From Candidatus Nanohalarchaeota archaeon (GTDB lineage: Archaea > EX4484-52), in NCBI GenBank assembly GCA_003660905.1, contig QMVB01000006.1, positions 1 to 24,040 on the forward strand: a stretch of 24,040 bases of DNA, read 5' to 3'. Shown one piece after another: positions 8,191-16,226 of this stretch. The notes beneath the pieces are model-generated. The model worked only from the letters and a program-made list of their open reading frames with translations. It had not been told where the DNA came from and ran no database searches. Each line of letters opens with the position of its first letter. Position 1 is the first letter of the stretch. A program made the position numbers and the translations under genes.

Positions 8191-8283
8191 TTCATGACCT
8201 TTGATTAACGCATTGACTTCTTTTAATTCTGCTGATACTATTTCGTATTTTTGTTTATCTCCTAAATTCGCGTATTTCTCCAT
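8161..8283 (-). CDS. Small helical protein, 40 residues, unknown
   Basis: The frame runs from the ATG at 8283 to a TGA at 8161-8163. It is preceded by AAAGGAGTG, a good Shine-Dalgarno match that also shares GGAGTGAAT with the region before the 238-residue gene at 8580-9296. The product (starting MEKYANLGDKQKYEIVSAEL) is rich in Lys, Glu, Leu and Ile without Pro after residue 1, so one or two amphipathic helices are likely. It has no signal or membrane segment. It lies between the two copies of the hairpin repeat, with its 3' end inside copy A. The ribosome site is the main support; I do not recognise a family. Confidence 0.5.
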   Translation of the reverse strand: MEKYANLGDKQKYEIVSAELKEVNALIKGHEKLLIAIRKF

Positions 8284-8412
8284 ATTTAATTCACTCCTTT
8301 ATTTCTGAATCTGTATAAAAATTCTCTCTTATGCCGAGCATTACTCTTCTATTTTTTCAAAAGAAGGATAAATTATTTTATTTTTATCTTTGAGCATAAT
8401 ATATCAAGGATA

Positions 8413-8585
8413 TATTTTATTTAAACTTTACATCCTTAAATTTACCCCGTTAGATAATGCACCGCATACGCTATCTAATGGGGCAAATATTTGCATTTCT
8501 GGCTTTTATTCTACTATAAGAACGGGTGTGATTGTCAATCAACTGCAAATTAGAAACAATCAAAAAATTTCTATAACAATTAACT
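8413..8585. repeat. Duplicated hairpin element, copy B
   Basis: Second copy of the element at 8009-8190. The stem is CCCCGTTAGATA (8445-8456) with TATCTAATGGGG (8472-8483): twelve pairs, one of them a G-U where copy A has G-C, so the stem survives a base change. The loop differs in length and sequence (15 versus 19 bases), while the palindrome GCAAATATTTGC (8483-8494) is identical. One end reaches the stop codon of the 238-residue gene, so on the minus strand each copy sits directly after a gene. Confidence 0.75.
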
Positions 8586-9296
8586 AAAAAACAAACCTTC
8601 AACTTCTATATTAATATTTCTAAGTTCATCCTCTGTTTTAACATTCTTCATTTTATTGAGTTCCTCCAAATTCAATGATCCAACAAAGAGAGGAAAATTA
8701 TTATTTTTTTCTTCACAACTTTTCATATATTTTGAAAAATTTAAATTTATACTATCATACCAGATTCCTTTAGAAACACTATAAAACTTAAATGGTCTTA
8801 TATTTGTAAAATTTTCACCCCAGACGATATTTGTTGGTCGGACATTATTTTTCCAATCCTGATCAACAAAAATAGTTACCCGTATTTCATCCGTTCTTTT
8901 ATTGACTTTAAACACAATATATCCTTCTGCTATACCATTATTTGGATTCAATCTGTCTGTTGCATGCAAATATACTTCTTTGTTATAAAGGCATGCTTGT
9001 TGCAAAGACGTCATATTTTCTCCCAAACAAAAACCATATGGCATAATACGACAAAAATTATCATTATGAGTCCATTCAATTGAATTTTCATCATTATCAA
9101 ATTTTAATTCTTTATTGAAAGATGATATATTCAATAAAATACTATTATCTTTATATTTTAAAATATATTCTTTGCCTTCCAACTGTTTTGGAATTTCCGG
9201 GGTTTTTTGATTTTTATTTATAAAAAATAAAGACAACAAAATTATGACTGCAATGCATGAGACAATAATGATTTTCTTTTTTTTATCTATATACAT
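8580..9296 (-). CDS. Membrane-anchored extracytoplasmic protein, unknown
   Basis: The start is the ATG at 9296 rather than one at 9314: a GGAG site lies just before it, at the upstream gene's stop, and the hydrophobic anchor then begins at once. The 238-residue product has a lysine cluster (DKKKK), one membrane span (about IIIVSCIAVIILLSLFF) and then a soluble domain of about 200 residues with few Cys and several Asn-rich and aromatic stretches, typical of a beta-rich outer domain. By the positive-inside rule the domain faces outward. It is translationally coupled to the 853-residue protein, so the two probably act together at the cell surface. I do not recognise a family. Confidence 0.8.
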   Translation of the reverse strand: MYIDKKKKIIIVSCIAVIILLSLFFINKNQKTPEIPKQLEGKEYILKYKDNSILLNISSFNKELKFDNDENSIEWTHNDNFCRIMPYGFCLGENMTSLQQACLYNKEVYLHATDRLNPNNGIAEGYIVFKVNKRTDEIRVTIFVDQDWKNNVRPTNIVWGENFTNIRPFKFYSVSKGIWYDSINLNFSKYMKSCEEKNNNFPLFVGSLNLEELNKMKNVKTEDELRNINIEVEGLFFS

Positions 9297-9298
9297 AT

Positions 9299-11860
9299 TC
9301 ACTCCTGTGGCCAATGCCTATTTGTGAAGTAATCATAAGCAACAGCACCAGCACCGCCGCAGACAATGCATGATGCTCCTAACGTAGGTACTGCTGCAAC
9401 AACACCTATATAATCTGCAAGTATTGTCGCTGCAAAACCGAGTGCCTGGGCTGCTAAATCACTAAAGTCTGAAATAGGCAGGCAGTAGTTATAGTCCATT
9501 TTATCTTTATAAGGACCTCTATCATCCACACCCCCCAATACTGTTTTATCATCTCTAACTACTATTCTTATTGCATCAGGATGATATTTACTGCCAGTAA
9601 AAACATTATACCAACTCGGATCTTTGCAGTATTTGGTCACTAAATCGTCTGGCTGAATGTTATTAATATCTATGTCCGTCTCTACTGCACCACTGTCTGC
9701 ATAGGATGCATCTTCAAGTTCAATTACATAACCTTCTGGCAAATTGACATTTGGTTTATCGGTGAATGCACAATCTATAGAAGGTACTACATGCACTTTC
9801 ATATTCGTCCTGCATGGACTTGCAAGCCAAAATCTATTTCTATTAGCAAAAACAGGTCCTCTCCCCATAACTTGCAAAAAATACTTATTTGCTTCGTCCG
9901 ACAACTGGATTGGATTATCCTCTTTTACAAAATCGCCAACTTTGAGTAAATTTATGCTATTCATAGGAGTCGGATTATATTTCTCGCCAGCTAAATCTGC
10001 CATGTGCACTCCTATGCTTGCCGCTATTACAGTTGCGCAGTAGAGTTTTCCTTTTTTTGTATTCTTGAAAAATAATGCGCATTCAGCGAATCCTGCAACA
10101 GTATCCAGACCGCCCAGATTACTATATACTCCCTCCCAGTCTCCGCTCAAATCTTCACCAATTGGATCATCTAAAGCAGATGTTCCAAATTCGATTGCGG
10201 CATATTTTTGCGCAATTGCTCCACCTTCCCATGTTCTTTTTTCCCATGTATATCCTTTTTTTACAAGAGAATGTGCGCCATTCCAGACATCTCCTGCTCT
10301 TAATATATATTTAGCAGTAAGTTGCTGTGTCTTCGTATCCGTCCCCTGACTTAACAAGGCACTCATTATTGCATTTTTGTTGTTGGTTAGAAATGCATTG
10401 TTTGTTATTCCCGTTGATTGTTTAAGACCTTCATATATCAAAGCATCCATATTAGCAGGAGCCACACCGGAGCCTGAATCAAAACAAGAACTTATTATAC
10501 CAGGCCATGTTCCTTTACCAGCCATTTTAATTTGCCACTTTTTTGTAGTTGGATTATATGTTGCTCTTCTTACCAATATATTATAAAAATCAACAACTTG
10601 ATTTATTTCTGCCTGTTTTGCAGCAGGAGTAGCAGAAAAGGTATATACATTTTCTCTAAGGGTTAAAGCCCTGTGATTGTATATATCCTCTAGAACATGA
10701 TTTATCTTTGCAATTTTTGCTTCCGCACGATGAGCTATTTTTCTCGATATACTCTTACTATACACATCTTGCATAATTGTTTTTCCTTTACTTACTGATT
10801 CCACTACAGTTTCTTTCATCTTTGCGTCATCTATGGCTGCATCCACTATATCATCTATTTGATTATCGTCAAGATATTCGCGGAAATACAGTATTTTTTT
10901 TTGCTTCATATCATTTTTTATGACAGGTTTTATTATAGGCTTTGCGGCTTCATAACCTGCGTCTGTAGTTAAATCTATTCCGAGATCAGTTGCTTCTTCT
11001 GTGCCCATCTTTATCATTCTATCATATATAATTTCACTTCCGTGTTTTGAAACATCATCATCAAAAAAGCTACTTAAGCTATGAACTACGCTTCCAATAG
11101 CTGTTTTTCTTCCAGGACTAAAAAAAGAAAATCTTGCAGCCATGTAGTGGATTCTTCTTTTTAATCCTATTTTTGCCAATAGTCCACCTCCCCTAGATCC
11201 GAGGTACTTTGCTACTCTACCCATAACAGGCAACTCTCCTACGAAACCAACAACTTTTTTCCCGACTCCGGGAATATTAATTACACCAAATGCTGCGCCT
11301 ATCATAGCAGTTTCTACCAATGCAAAATCAGAGGGTATTGTCCAGTCTTCTTTTACACCTTTTGGGAGAGCACTATTATATACTAAATAAATAGGGTCTC
11401 CCGCACTGCCAATAAAATTTTTCCAACCTCCTGGAATTTCCTGAGGGAGATAAAAATCCTCTATCTCACATTTATCCGCAGCACTGTCACAATCAATCGT
11501 AATTGTGTGAGGATTGGAACCTTGATAAGTAAAGGTTATTGTATTGGTACCTGTTGTGGGTGGATTAGGATTAATTTCAACACCAGCCGGTAAATTATTC
11601 CCATTACAGTTATCTAAAGTATCCATACCAAAACTACCAGCATGGGCTTGCTCATAAGCAACAGCATCAATCGCGCAAGCCAATGCCTGAACAGAAGTTT
11701 CTGCAACACCTGCACTTCCGTAACCGGTCAGCAGTCCCAGAAAATCATTCCATACATCCTTGAGCGTCCCAAAAACTCCTTTTTCTGTGTTGGCTGCCAT
11801 AACTACTCCGACAAGAAGAAGCATAAACAATACGATAAGTATCAATATCCTGCTATTCAT
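9299..11860 (-). CDS. Large exported/membrane protein of 853 residues, unknown
   Basis: The N terminus is a clear export signal (a hydrophobic run from residue 4 to about 20, ending VVMAAN). The mature part has an amphipathic region (VQALACAIDAVAYEQ), a Cys-containing segment, a hydrophobic stretch near 185-215 (MIGAAFGVINIPGVG), a long helical region of about 270-400 rich in Lys, Asp and Glu, a Cys-containing beta-like region, and a C-terminal hydrophobic segment (about 800-845, including GFAATILADYIGVVAAVP). The many Cys outside the cell may form disulfides. A TATA-like box and a perfect palindrome precede the ATG at 11860. The stop overlaps the ribosome site of the next gene. No enzyme motif is visible; a surface, adhesion or export role is inference only. 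Confidence 0.85.
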   Translation of the reverse strand: MNSRILILIVLFMLLLVGVVMAANTEKGVFGTLKDVWNDFLGLLTGYGSAGVAETSVQALACAIDAVAYEQAHAGSFGMDTLDNCNGNNLPAGVEINPNPPTTGTNTITFTYQGSNPHTITIDCDSAADKCEIEDFYLPQEIPGGWKNFIGSAGDPIYLVYNSALPKGVKEDWTIPSDFALVETAMIGAAFGVINIPGVGKKVVGFVGELPVMGRVAKYLGSRGGGLLAKIGLKRRIHYMAARFSFFSPGRKTAIGSVVHSLSSFFDDDVSKHGSEIIYDRMIKMGTEEATDLGIDLTTDAGYEAAKPIIKPVIKNDMKQKKILYFREYLDDNQIDDIVDAAIDDAKMKETVVESVSKGKTIMQDVYSKSISRKIAHRAEAKIAKINHVLEDIYNHRALTLRENVYTFSATPAAKQAEINQVVDFYNILVRRATYNPTTKKWQIKMAGKGTWPGIISSCFDSGSGVAPANMDALIYEGLKQSTGITNNAFLTNNKNAIMSALLSQGTDTKTQQLTAKYILRAGDVWNGAHSLVKKGYTWEKRTWEGGAIAQKYAAIEFGTSALDDPIGEDLSGDWEGVYSNLGGLDTVAGFAECALFFKNTKKGKLYCATVIAASIGVHMADLAGEKYNPTPMNSINLLKVGDFVKEDNPIQLSDEANKYFLQVMGRGPVFANRNRFWLASPCRTNMKVHVVPSIDCAFTDKPNVNLPEGYVIELEDASYADSGAVETDIDINNIQPDDLVTKYCKDPSWYNVFTGSKYHPDAIRIVVRDDKTVLGGVDDRGPYKDKMDYNYCLPISDFSDLAAQALGFAATILADYIGVVAAVPTLGASCIVCGGAGAVAYDYFTNRHWPQE

Positions 11861-11868
11861 ATATGAAA

Positions 11869-11880
11869 GTGAATATTCAC
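11869..11880. promoter_or_regulatory. Perfect 12-bp palindrome at the promoter of the 853-residue gene
   Basis: GTGAATATTCAC reads the same on both strands. It lies 9-20 bases before the ATG at 11860, with a TATA-like ATTTATATATG immediately upstream (about 11880-11892, roughly 26 bases from the start). A dimeric repressor bound here would block RNA polymerase loading. The palindrome and spacing are seen; the operator role is inferred. Confidence 0.4.
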
Positions 11881-11892
11881 ATATATAAATAT

Positions 11893-12358
11893 TTGCTTTT
11901 AAGTATTTGACATGTATGGATATTTACAGGAAGATGCAAAAGAAGAGTTAGGAGCAATGAGTTCGGAGTTGGGAGACAGAACCACCTAACATATAAAAAT
12001 ACTTTCATAAATGTTTCCTTGCGATAGGCACTATTTTCAAGCTTTTTTTATTGTTATATAAAATGCAAGAAAACAATAAAAAAATTCCTGTGGGTTCGGT
12101 GCTTTATTCAACAAAGTTGAATGTGCAGAAAATCCGAAGAATATTCTCGCATTCTCGCATTCTGTGGATTAATTGTGCAGTTTACTAAACAACTACTAAA
12201 AATTCAAAACATAACTTTAAATATATTTAATTGCTTTTATTGTAAATAAAGTATATTATTTAGTAAGGAAATTTAGTTGCAACATCAAATAATCATACAA
12301 AAATTAAATCGCAGGATTATTTATTGCATATACTTTAGAGTGAAACGGTTGATAAAAT
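11893..12358. other. Gene-less stretch between the divergent surface-protein gene and smc
   Basis: No convincing gene. A 41-codon plus frame at 12063-12188 follows a TATA-like TTATATAAA but has no family resemblance and runs through a hairpin. That hairpin is ATTCAAC (12106-12112) with GTTGAAT (12116-12122), flanked by TTCGG (12095-12099) with CCGAA (12134-12138). A short direct repeat TCTCGCAT follows. GGTTGAT at about 12347, just before smc, is at best a weak ribosome site. Confidence 0.45.
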
Positions 12359-14875
12359 ATGGCTTATTCATACATAGAGAAAATAACTTTGGAGGGATTT
12401 AAATCGTTCCGCCGCAGGACGGACATTGCTTTTGAACCGGGTTTTAATGCAATAGTAGGACCCAACGGGAGCGGAAAATCCAATCTGCTGGATGCGTGCG
12501 TTTTTGTGTTCGGATTTCCTTCGCGGTTTTTGAGGGCATCAAAAATGGGAGGCCTCCTGTACAAAGGAAGCGCCAAGAAAAAGAAGACAAGATTCTGCTC
12601 TGTTACAGCGGAAATTGTAAAGATAACTGATGACGGAAGGCAGGAGCTGCTCGTGGTTTCGAGGAAAATCAACCCGCAGGGAGTTTCTTATTACCGGCTG
12701 AATGACAAAAGCGTTTCAAAATCGCAGGTGGACAAGGTGCTGGCAGATGCAAACATAAAGCCCAAGGGAGAGAATATAATCCAGCAGGGAGATATCACAA
12801 ATGTGCTTAAGATTCGTCCAAAAGAAAGAAGGGAAATAATAGATGAAGTTGCCGGAATCCATGAGTTCAACGAGAAAAAAGTAAAGGCATTTGCCGAGCT
12901 GGAAGTTGCAGACAGGAATCTTGAAGGCGTTGCAATTGCCCATGCGCAGAAAAAGGAATACTATGAAAAGCTCAAAGAGGAAAAAGAGCTTGCATTGAAT
13001 TATAAAAAAATAGAGGACGAGATTAAGCAGCTGAGACTGACTTTGGTGTATTCCAATCTAAAAGGAGCAGAAGAGGAGCTTGAATCCATAGAGCAGAATC
13101 TACAGATAAAGAAGCAGGAAATGGATATTCTCACAAAGGAAATTGAAGAATATGACAGGAAAATAATAGAGAGAGAAGAAGCGCTTGAGAGGCGCGAGGA
13201 AAAAGTGATTACTGGGCTGGACAGCGAGAACAGCGATCTGAAAAAGATTGAAGCGCAAATCAGCGAACTCAAGGTCAAGATAACAAGAAGAGAGACTGAA
13301 ATCGAGTCAAAGGAAAGCAGGATTGAAGAGATGGAAATGCTAAAGACCAGATCAAAGCAGATTTCATCTGATTCTTCAAAGCGCACAGGATCTTATGCTG
13401 TCAGCACAATAATGGGAAGCAAAATCAAGGGAGTAATAAATGTAATAAGTGCGCTCTATTCGTGCCAGAAGGAATATTCGACAGCACTGTATGTGGCCTT
13501 GGGAGGACACATAAATGACATTGTTGTTGAAAATGAAGATACTGCAATCAAATGCATTGAACTTCTGAAGAAAAACAATCTCGGGAGAGTCAGGTTCCTT
13601 CCATTGAGCAGGATAAACATGTTCTCTATTGGAGGAAAAGCTCAAATGTCATCGCAGATGCCGGGAGTCATTGATTTTGCAAAAGAGCTTTGCTCATACA
13701 ATGATGAATACGAAATTGTTTTTAGCCATATCTTAAGAGATATGCTGGTTGTCGAGAACAGCAATTATGCAAAGATGCTCAAAGGCATAAGGTGCGTAAC
13801 GCTTGAAGGTGATTTATTCGAAGCGGGCGGAGCGATAGTCGGAGGGAAACTGAAGATAAACGCAAATGCCGTCAAGTCGTCAGAGGAGAAAAAGGACTTT
13901 GAGGATTATGATAAAAAAATAAATCTTTTTAAAAAAGAGATTCAAGAATACCAAAAAGAAGTTAATGACCTGACAAAACTGCTGGGCGAAAAAGAAAAGG
14001 AGGCATTATCCCTTGGAGCGCAGAATAATATAAAGGAGTTTTACGAGGAAAAGAAGCGCCATGCAGAAGACATAGATAATTTGAAATTCAAGAAAAAAGA
14101 GGCTTATGAAAACCGGGTTGAACTGGAAAAAGAAGTGAGCAACCTGTCAATGCGGAAAATACGGATAGAAACAGACATTGAAAATTTTAAGATGGACTAT
14201 AGCACCTACAAAGAAGAAGAGATGGAAAATGTAGACAAAGAATCTCCCCTAAAATTGAAGAGAAAAATAAGGGAACTGGAGCTTCAGATTGAAAAAATAG
14301 GAATGGTAAACCTGCGAGCAATAGATGAATGCGAGATTTATGAAAAGGAATTTGAGGAACTCAGCGTGAAACTGCAAAAACTGGAGGAAGAAAAGCAGAT
14401 GATTATAGACCACATAAACATGCTGGAAGTCAATAGAAAATCCATGTTCTTTGACTGCCTGCATACTGTGTCAGGAGAATTCAATATAATATTTTCCCAG
14501 ATAATGAAAGGAGGAGAAGCGCATCTTGAACTGGAAAAAAATGATGATCTGGACAGCGGACTCCTCATAAAGACAAAGCTAAACAATATTGAAAGAGATA
14601 TTGATTCGCTTTCCGGAGGAGAAAAAACAATGACTGCCTTTGCATTTTTGTTTGCAATACTAAGGGTCAGACCGTCGCTGTTCTACATTCTGGATGAAAT
14701 AGATGCAGCTCTGGACAAGGAAAATGCAGAAAAGATTTCTAATTTAATAAAGAGTACAAAAGACACGCAATTCCTGCTTATATCCCACAATGAATACACT
14801 GTAAGGAATGCAGACAGGGTTTACGGGATTTCTATGCAGGATGATGAGAGCAAGATTTTCAGCATAAAGCTATAA
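12359..14875 (+). CDS. smc: Chromosome segregation ATPase SMC, short-armed
   Basis: All SMC parts are present in 838 residues, against roughly 1,150-1,200 usually. They are Walker A GPNGSGKS (34-41), the Q-loop IIQQGDI near 140, a first coiled coil at about 190-345, a hinge at about 350-500 (GSKIKGVINVISALY, ending FEAGGAIVGGKLK), a second coiled coil at about 505-690, the family segment IGMVNLRAIDE, signature LSGGEK (751-756), Walker B LFYILDEID (774-782) and the switch His in LISHNEY (810). All catalytic residues are intact, so a working ATPase dimer is expected, with each arm about half the usual length. It organises and segregates the chromosome with kleisin partners not seen here. rpiB follows after one base, so the two are surely co-transcribed. 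Confidence 0.95.
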   Translation: MAYSYIEKITLEGFKSFRRRTDIAFEPGFNAIVGPNGSGKSNLLDACVFVFGFPSRFLRASKMGGLLYKGSAKKKKTRFCSVTAEIVKITDDGRQELLVVSRKINPQGVSYYRLNDKSVSKSQVDKVLADANIKPKGENIIQQGDITNVLKIRPKERREIIDEVAGIHEFNEKKVKAFAELEVADRNLEGVAIAHAQKKEYYEKLKEEKELALNYKKIEDEIKQLRLTLVYSNLKGAEEELESIEQNLQIKKQEMDILTKEIEEYDRKIIEREEALERREEKVITGLDSENSDLKKIEAQISELKVKITRRETEIESKESRIEEMEMLKTRSKQISSDSSKRTGSYAVSTIMGSKIKGVINVISALYSCQKEYSTALYVALGGHINDIVVENEDTAIKCIELLKKNNLGRVRFLPLSRINMFSIGGKAQMSSQMPGVIDFAKELCSYNDEYEIVFSHILRDMLVVENSNYAKMLKGIRCVTLEGDLFEAGGAIVGGKLKINANAVKSSEEKKDFEDYDKKINLFKKEIQEYQKEVNDLTKLLGEKEKEALSLGAQNNIKEFYEEKKRHAEDIDNLKFKKKEAYENRVELEKEVSNLSMRKIRIETDIENFKMDYSTYKEEEMENVDKESPLKLKRKIRELELQIEKIGMVNLRAIDECEIYEKEFEELSVKLQKLEEEKQMIIDHINMLEVNRKSMFFDCLHTVSGEFNIIFSQIMKGGEAHLELEKNDDLDSGLLIKTKLNNIERDIDSLSGGEKTMTAFAFLFAILRVRPSLFYILDEIDAALDKENAEKISNLIKSTKDTQFLLISHNEYTVRNADRVYGISMQDDESKIFSIKL

Positions 14876-14876
14876 T

Positions 14877-15308
14877 ATGAAAAGCATAGTGATAGCATCA
14901 GACCATGCCGGATTTGAATTAAAAGAGCATCTGAAAGCGGTATTGCGGGATAAAGGCAGAATGATAATTGATGTCGGAACCAACAGCAATGAGTCATGCC
15001 ATTATCCTGTTTTTGCAAAAAAATTATGCAAAGAAGTCCTTAAAAGCAACTGCTTCGGTATTTTGATTTGCGGCACAGGCATTGGAATGAGCATGGCGGC
15101 AAACAGGGTCAATAAGATAAGGGCAGCTCTATGCACTACAATAAATATGGCCCAAATGGCAAGGCAGCACAATGACGCAAATGTACTTTGCCTTGGAGCA
15201 AGGATATTAAAACCAAATCAGGCAGAAAAGATTGCAGATGCTTTCCTGAATGAGAAGTTTGACAAAGAAAATAAAAGGCACAAGATAAGAATCGAGATGT
15301 TTGATTAG
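14877..15308 (+). CDS. rpiB: Ribose-5-phosphate isomerase B
   Basis: 143 residues, the normal length for the RpiB/LacAB family. It interconverts ribulose 5-phosphate and ribose 5-phosphate. Visible motifs are ASDHAGFELK at the N terminus, the active-site Cys and glycine loop LICGTGIGMSMAANR, KIRAALC, and ARQHNDANVLCLGAR. The ATG follows the smc stop by one base, an odd partner for an SMC gene but a clear operon. Most archaea use RpiA, so the B form is notable. Its last four bases overlap the convergent pilin-like gene. Confidence 0.93.
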   Translation: MKSIVIASDHAGFELKEHLKAVLRDKGRMIIDVGTNSNESCHYPVFAKKLCKEVLKSNCFGILICGTGIGMSMAANRVNKIRAALCTTINMAQMARQHNDANVLCLGARILKPNQAEKIADAFLNEKFDKENKRHKIRIEMFD

Positions 15309-15790
15309 TAAGGATTTAAAGAAGTGCACAATGTTTCGCTCAAAGGATTAAACTTGCAACAGTTATCCTCAGGCAGGCATATAGTTATATTATTCCGGCA
15401 GTTTGATATTCTCTTTGACAGACAGATGCTGCGCGAGTCCACTTCAGCAGGGGATATTATTTCTTCATTCATTGGAACCAGGCTTCTTGTATGCCTTAGA
15501 CCGCCTGTGCAAAAAAATGGAACATTGCATTCAACTGTGACATTTTCTTTTTCAAGATATACTTTAAACATAGCTGGGAGCTTGATGATTCTCTTTCCTT
15601 CCTCAACAACATTTAAATACAGCAGGGCATTTCTTATTTCTATTACTTTTGCTTCTGTTGCTTTGTCATAATTCATCATAAGGCTTCCATCGCTTATCAT
15701 TTTTGCTGTTATTAAAAACATGATTCCTGTCAGGACAGCCATGACAAACATTATGCTTTCAGAACTCATGAATGCTTTCCTTGTTTTCAT
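15305..15790 (-). CDS. Pilin-like secreted protein, 161 residues
   Basis: The N terminus MKTRKAFMSSESIMFVMAVL followed by GIMFLI looks like a class III (prepilin) signal: a short basic leader, a possible cleavage between KA and F as used by archaeal prepilin peptidases, then a hydrophobic helix of about 18 residues. The rest is extracytoplasmic and Cys-rich in its last 80 residues (eight or so Cys), so disulfides are likely. Its leader shares RKAF with the 76-residue protein just upstream (12-base gap), suggesting processing by the same peptidase. No Shine-Dalgarno site is visible. I do not recognise a named family; a surface filament or assembly role is inferred. Confidence 0.78.
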   Translation of the reverse strand: MKTRKAFMSSESIMFVMAVLTGIMFLITAKMISDGSLMMNYDKATEAKVIEIRNALLYLNVVEEGKRIIKLPAMFKVYLEKENVTVECNVPFFCTGGLRHTRSLVPMNEEIISPAEVDSRSICLSKRISNCRNNITICLPEDNCCKFNPLSETLCTSLNPY

Positions 15791-15802
15791 ATTTTATTTA
15801 GT

Positions 15803-16033
15803 TTATAATGCTCCCATAATTGCGGCCCATGTCGCTTCTATGCATGCCCATATGCGCAATCCTCCTTCTCCGCGTATGCATTGAGCGAATCCAACAGCTG
15901 AACTCGCAATAGAGATGATGACATTGCCTGCCTTTGCAATACTGGTAAATAAGACCAGTATAAGCAAAAGGGAAACTATAGCGATTATTATTGTCTTTAA
16001 TGACAGTTTTACGAATGCTTTTCTTTTTTCCAT
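15803..16033 (-). CDS. Small pilin-like membrane protein, 76 residues
   Basis: A short basic leader (MEKRKAF) is followed by a hydrophobic helix (about residues 13-33, TIIIAIVSLLLILVLF) and a second, less hydrophobic helical part containing two Cys and ending in IWACIEATWAAIMGAL. The RKA-F junction again fits prepilin peptidase cleavage. TATTTAAA-type DNA (about 16058-16065) is centred 28 bases before the ATG, so this gene and the 161-residue one probably have their own leaderless promoter even though they lie downstream of the lipoprotein genes. It may be a small filament subunit; no family is recognised. Confidence 0.75.
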   Translation of the reverse strand: MEKRKAFVKLSLKTIIIAIVSLLLILVLFTSIAKAGNVIISIASSAVGFAQCIRGEGGLRIWACIEATWAAIMGAL

Positions 16034-16094
16034 TGAATATAAAATATATATTAATTATTTAAATACTTTAGACGCAACAGAAAAATAATTTTGC

Positions 16095-16205
16095 TTAATT
16101 CAAATGGTTTAGAGCAAGATTTTTTCCTGTATCCTGATTGAATTTTTTGTCAAAGAATATAGCGGTGGTATCCATTCCCCCATTGCATACTCTGATAAAC
16201 ATCAT
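16095..16205 (-). CDS. Possible small protein, 36 residues
   Basis: An open frame runs from tandem ATGs at 16205/16202 to a TAA at 16095-16097, 21 bases after the stop of the 90-residue gene, with AGGA four bases before the first ATG. The product begins MMFIRVCNGGMDTTAIFFDK. It is short and has no domain, so this could be chance. Its place in line with the operon and the ribosome-like site are the only support. Confidence 0.3.
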   Translation of the reverse strand: MMFIRVCNGGMDTTAIFFDKKFNQDTGKNLALNHLN

Positions 16206-16226
16206 TGTTCCTGTTCTCTTCTCTTG

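Noticed and set aside
8009..8585. CRISPR-like array
   Set aside because: Only two copies of unequal sequence, far apart, with no regular spacers and no cas genes nearby.
8390..8587. 65-codon plus-strand frame through repeat copy B
   Set aside because: The same frame in copy A is broken by stops, and copies differ by single-base indels, so the repeat is not protein-coding in this frame.
9297..9314. Upstream ATG at 9314 for the 238-residue membrane protein
   Set aside because: It would overlap the previous gene more and ignore the GGAG site placed correctly for the ATG at 9296.
12063..12188. 41-codon plus-strand frame after a TATA-like stretch
   Set aside because: No ribosome site and no protein-like pattern; it runs through an inverted repeat and a short direct repeat.
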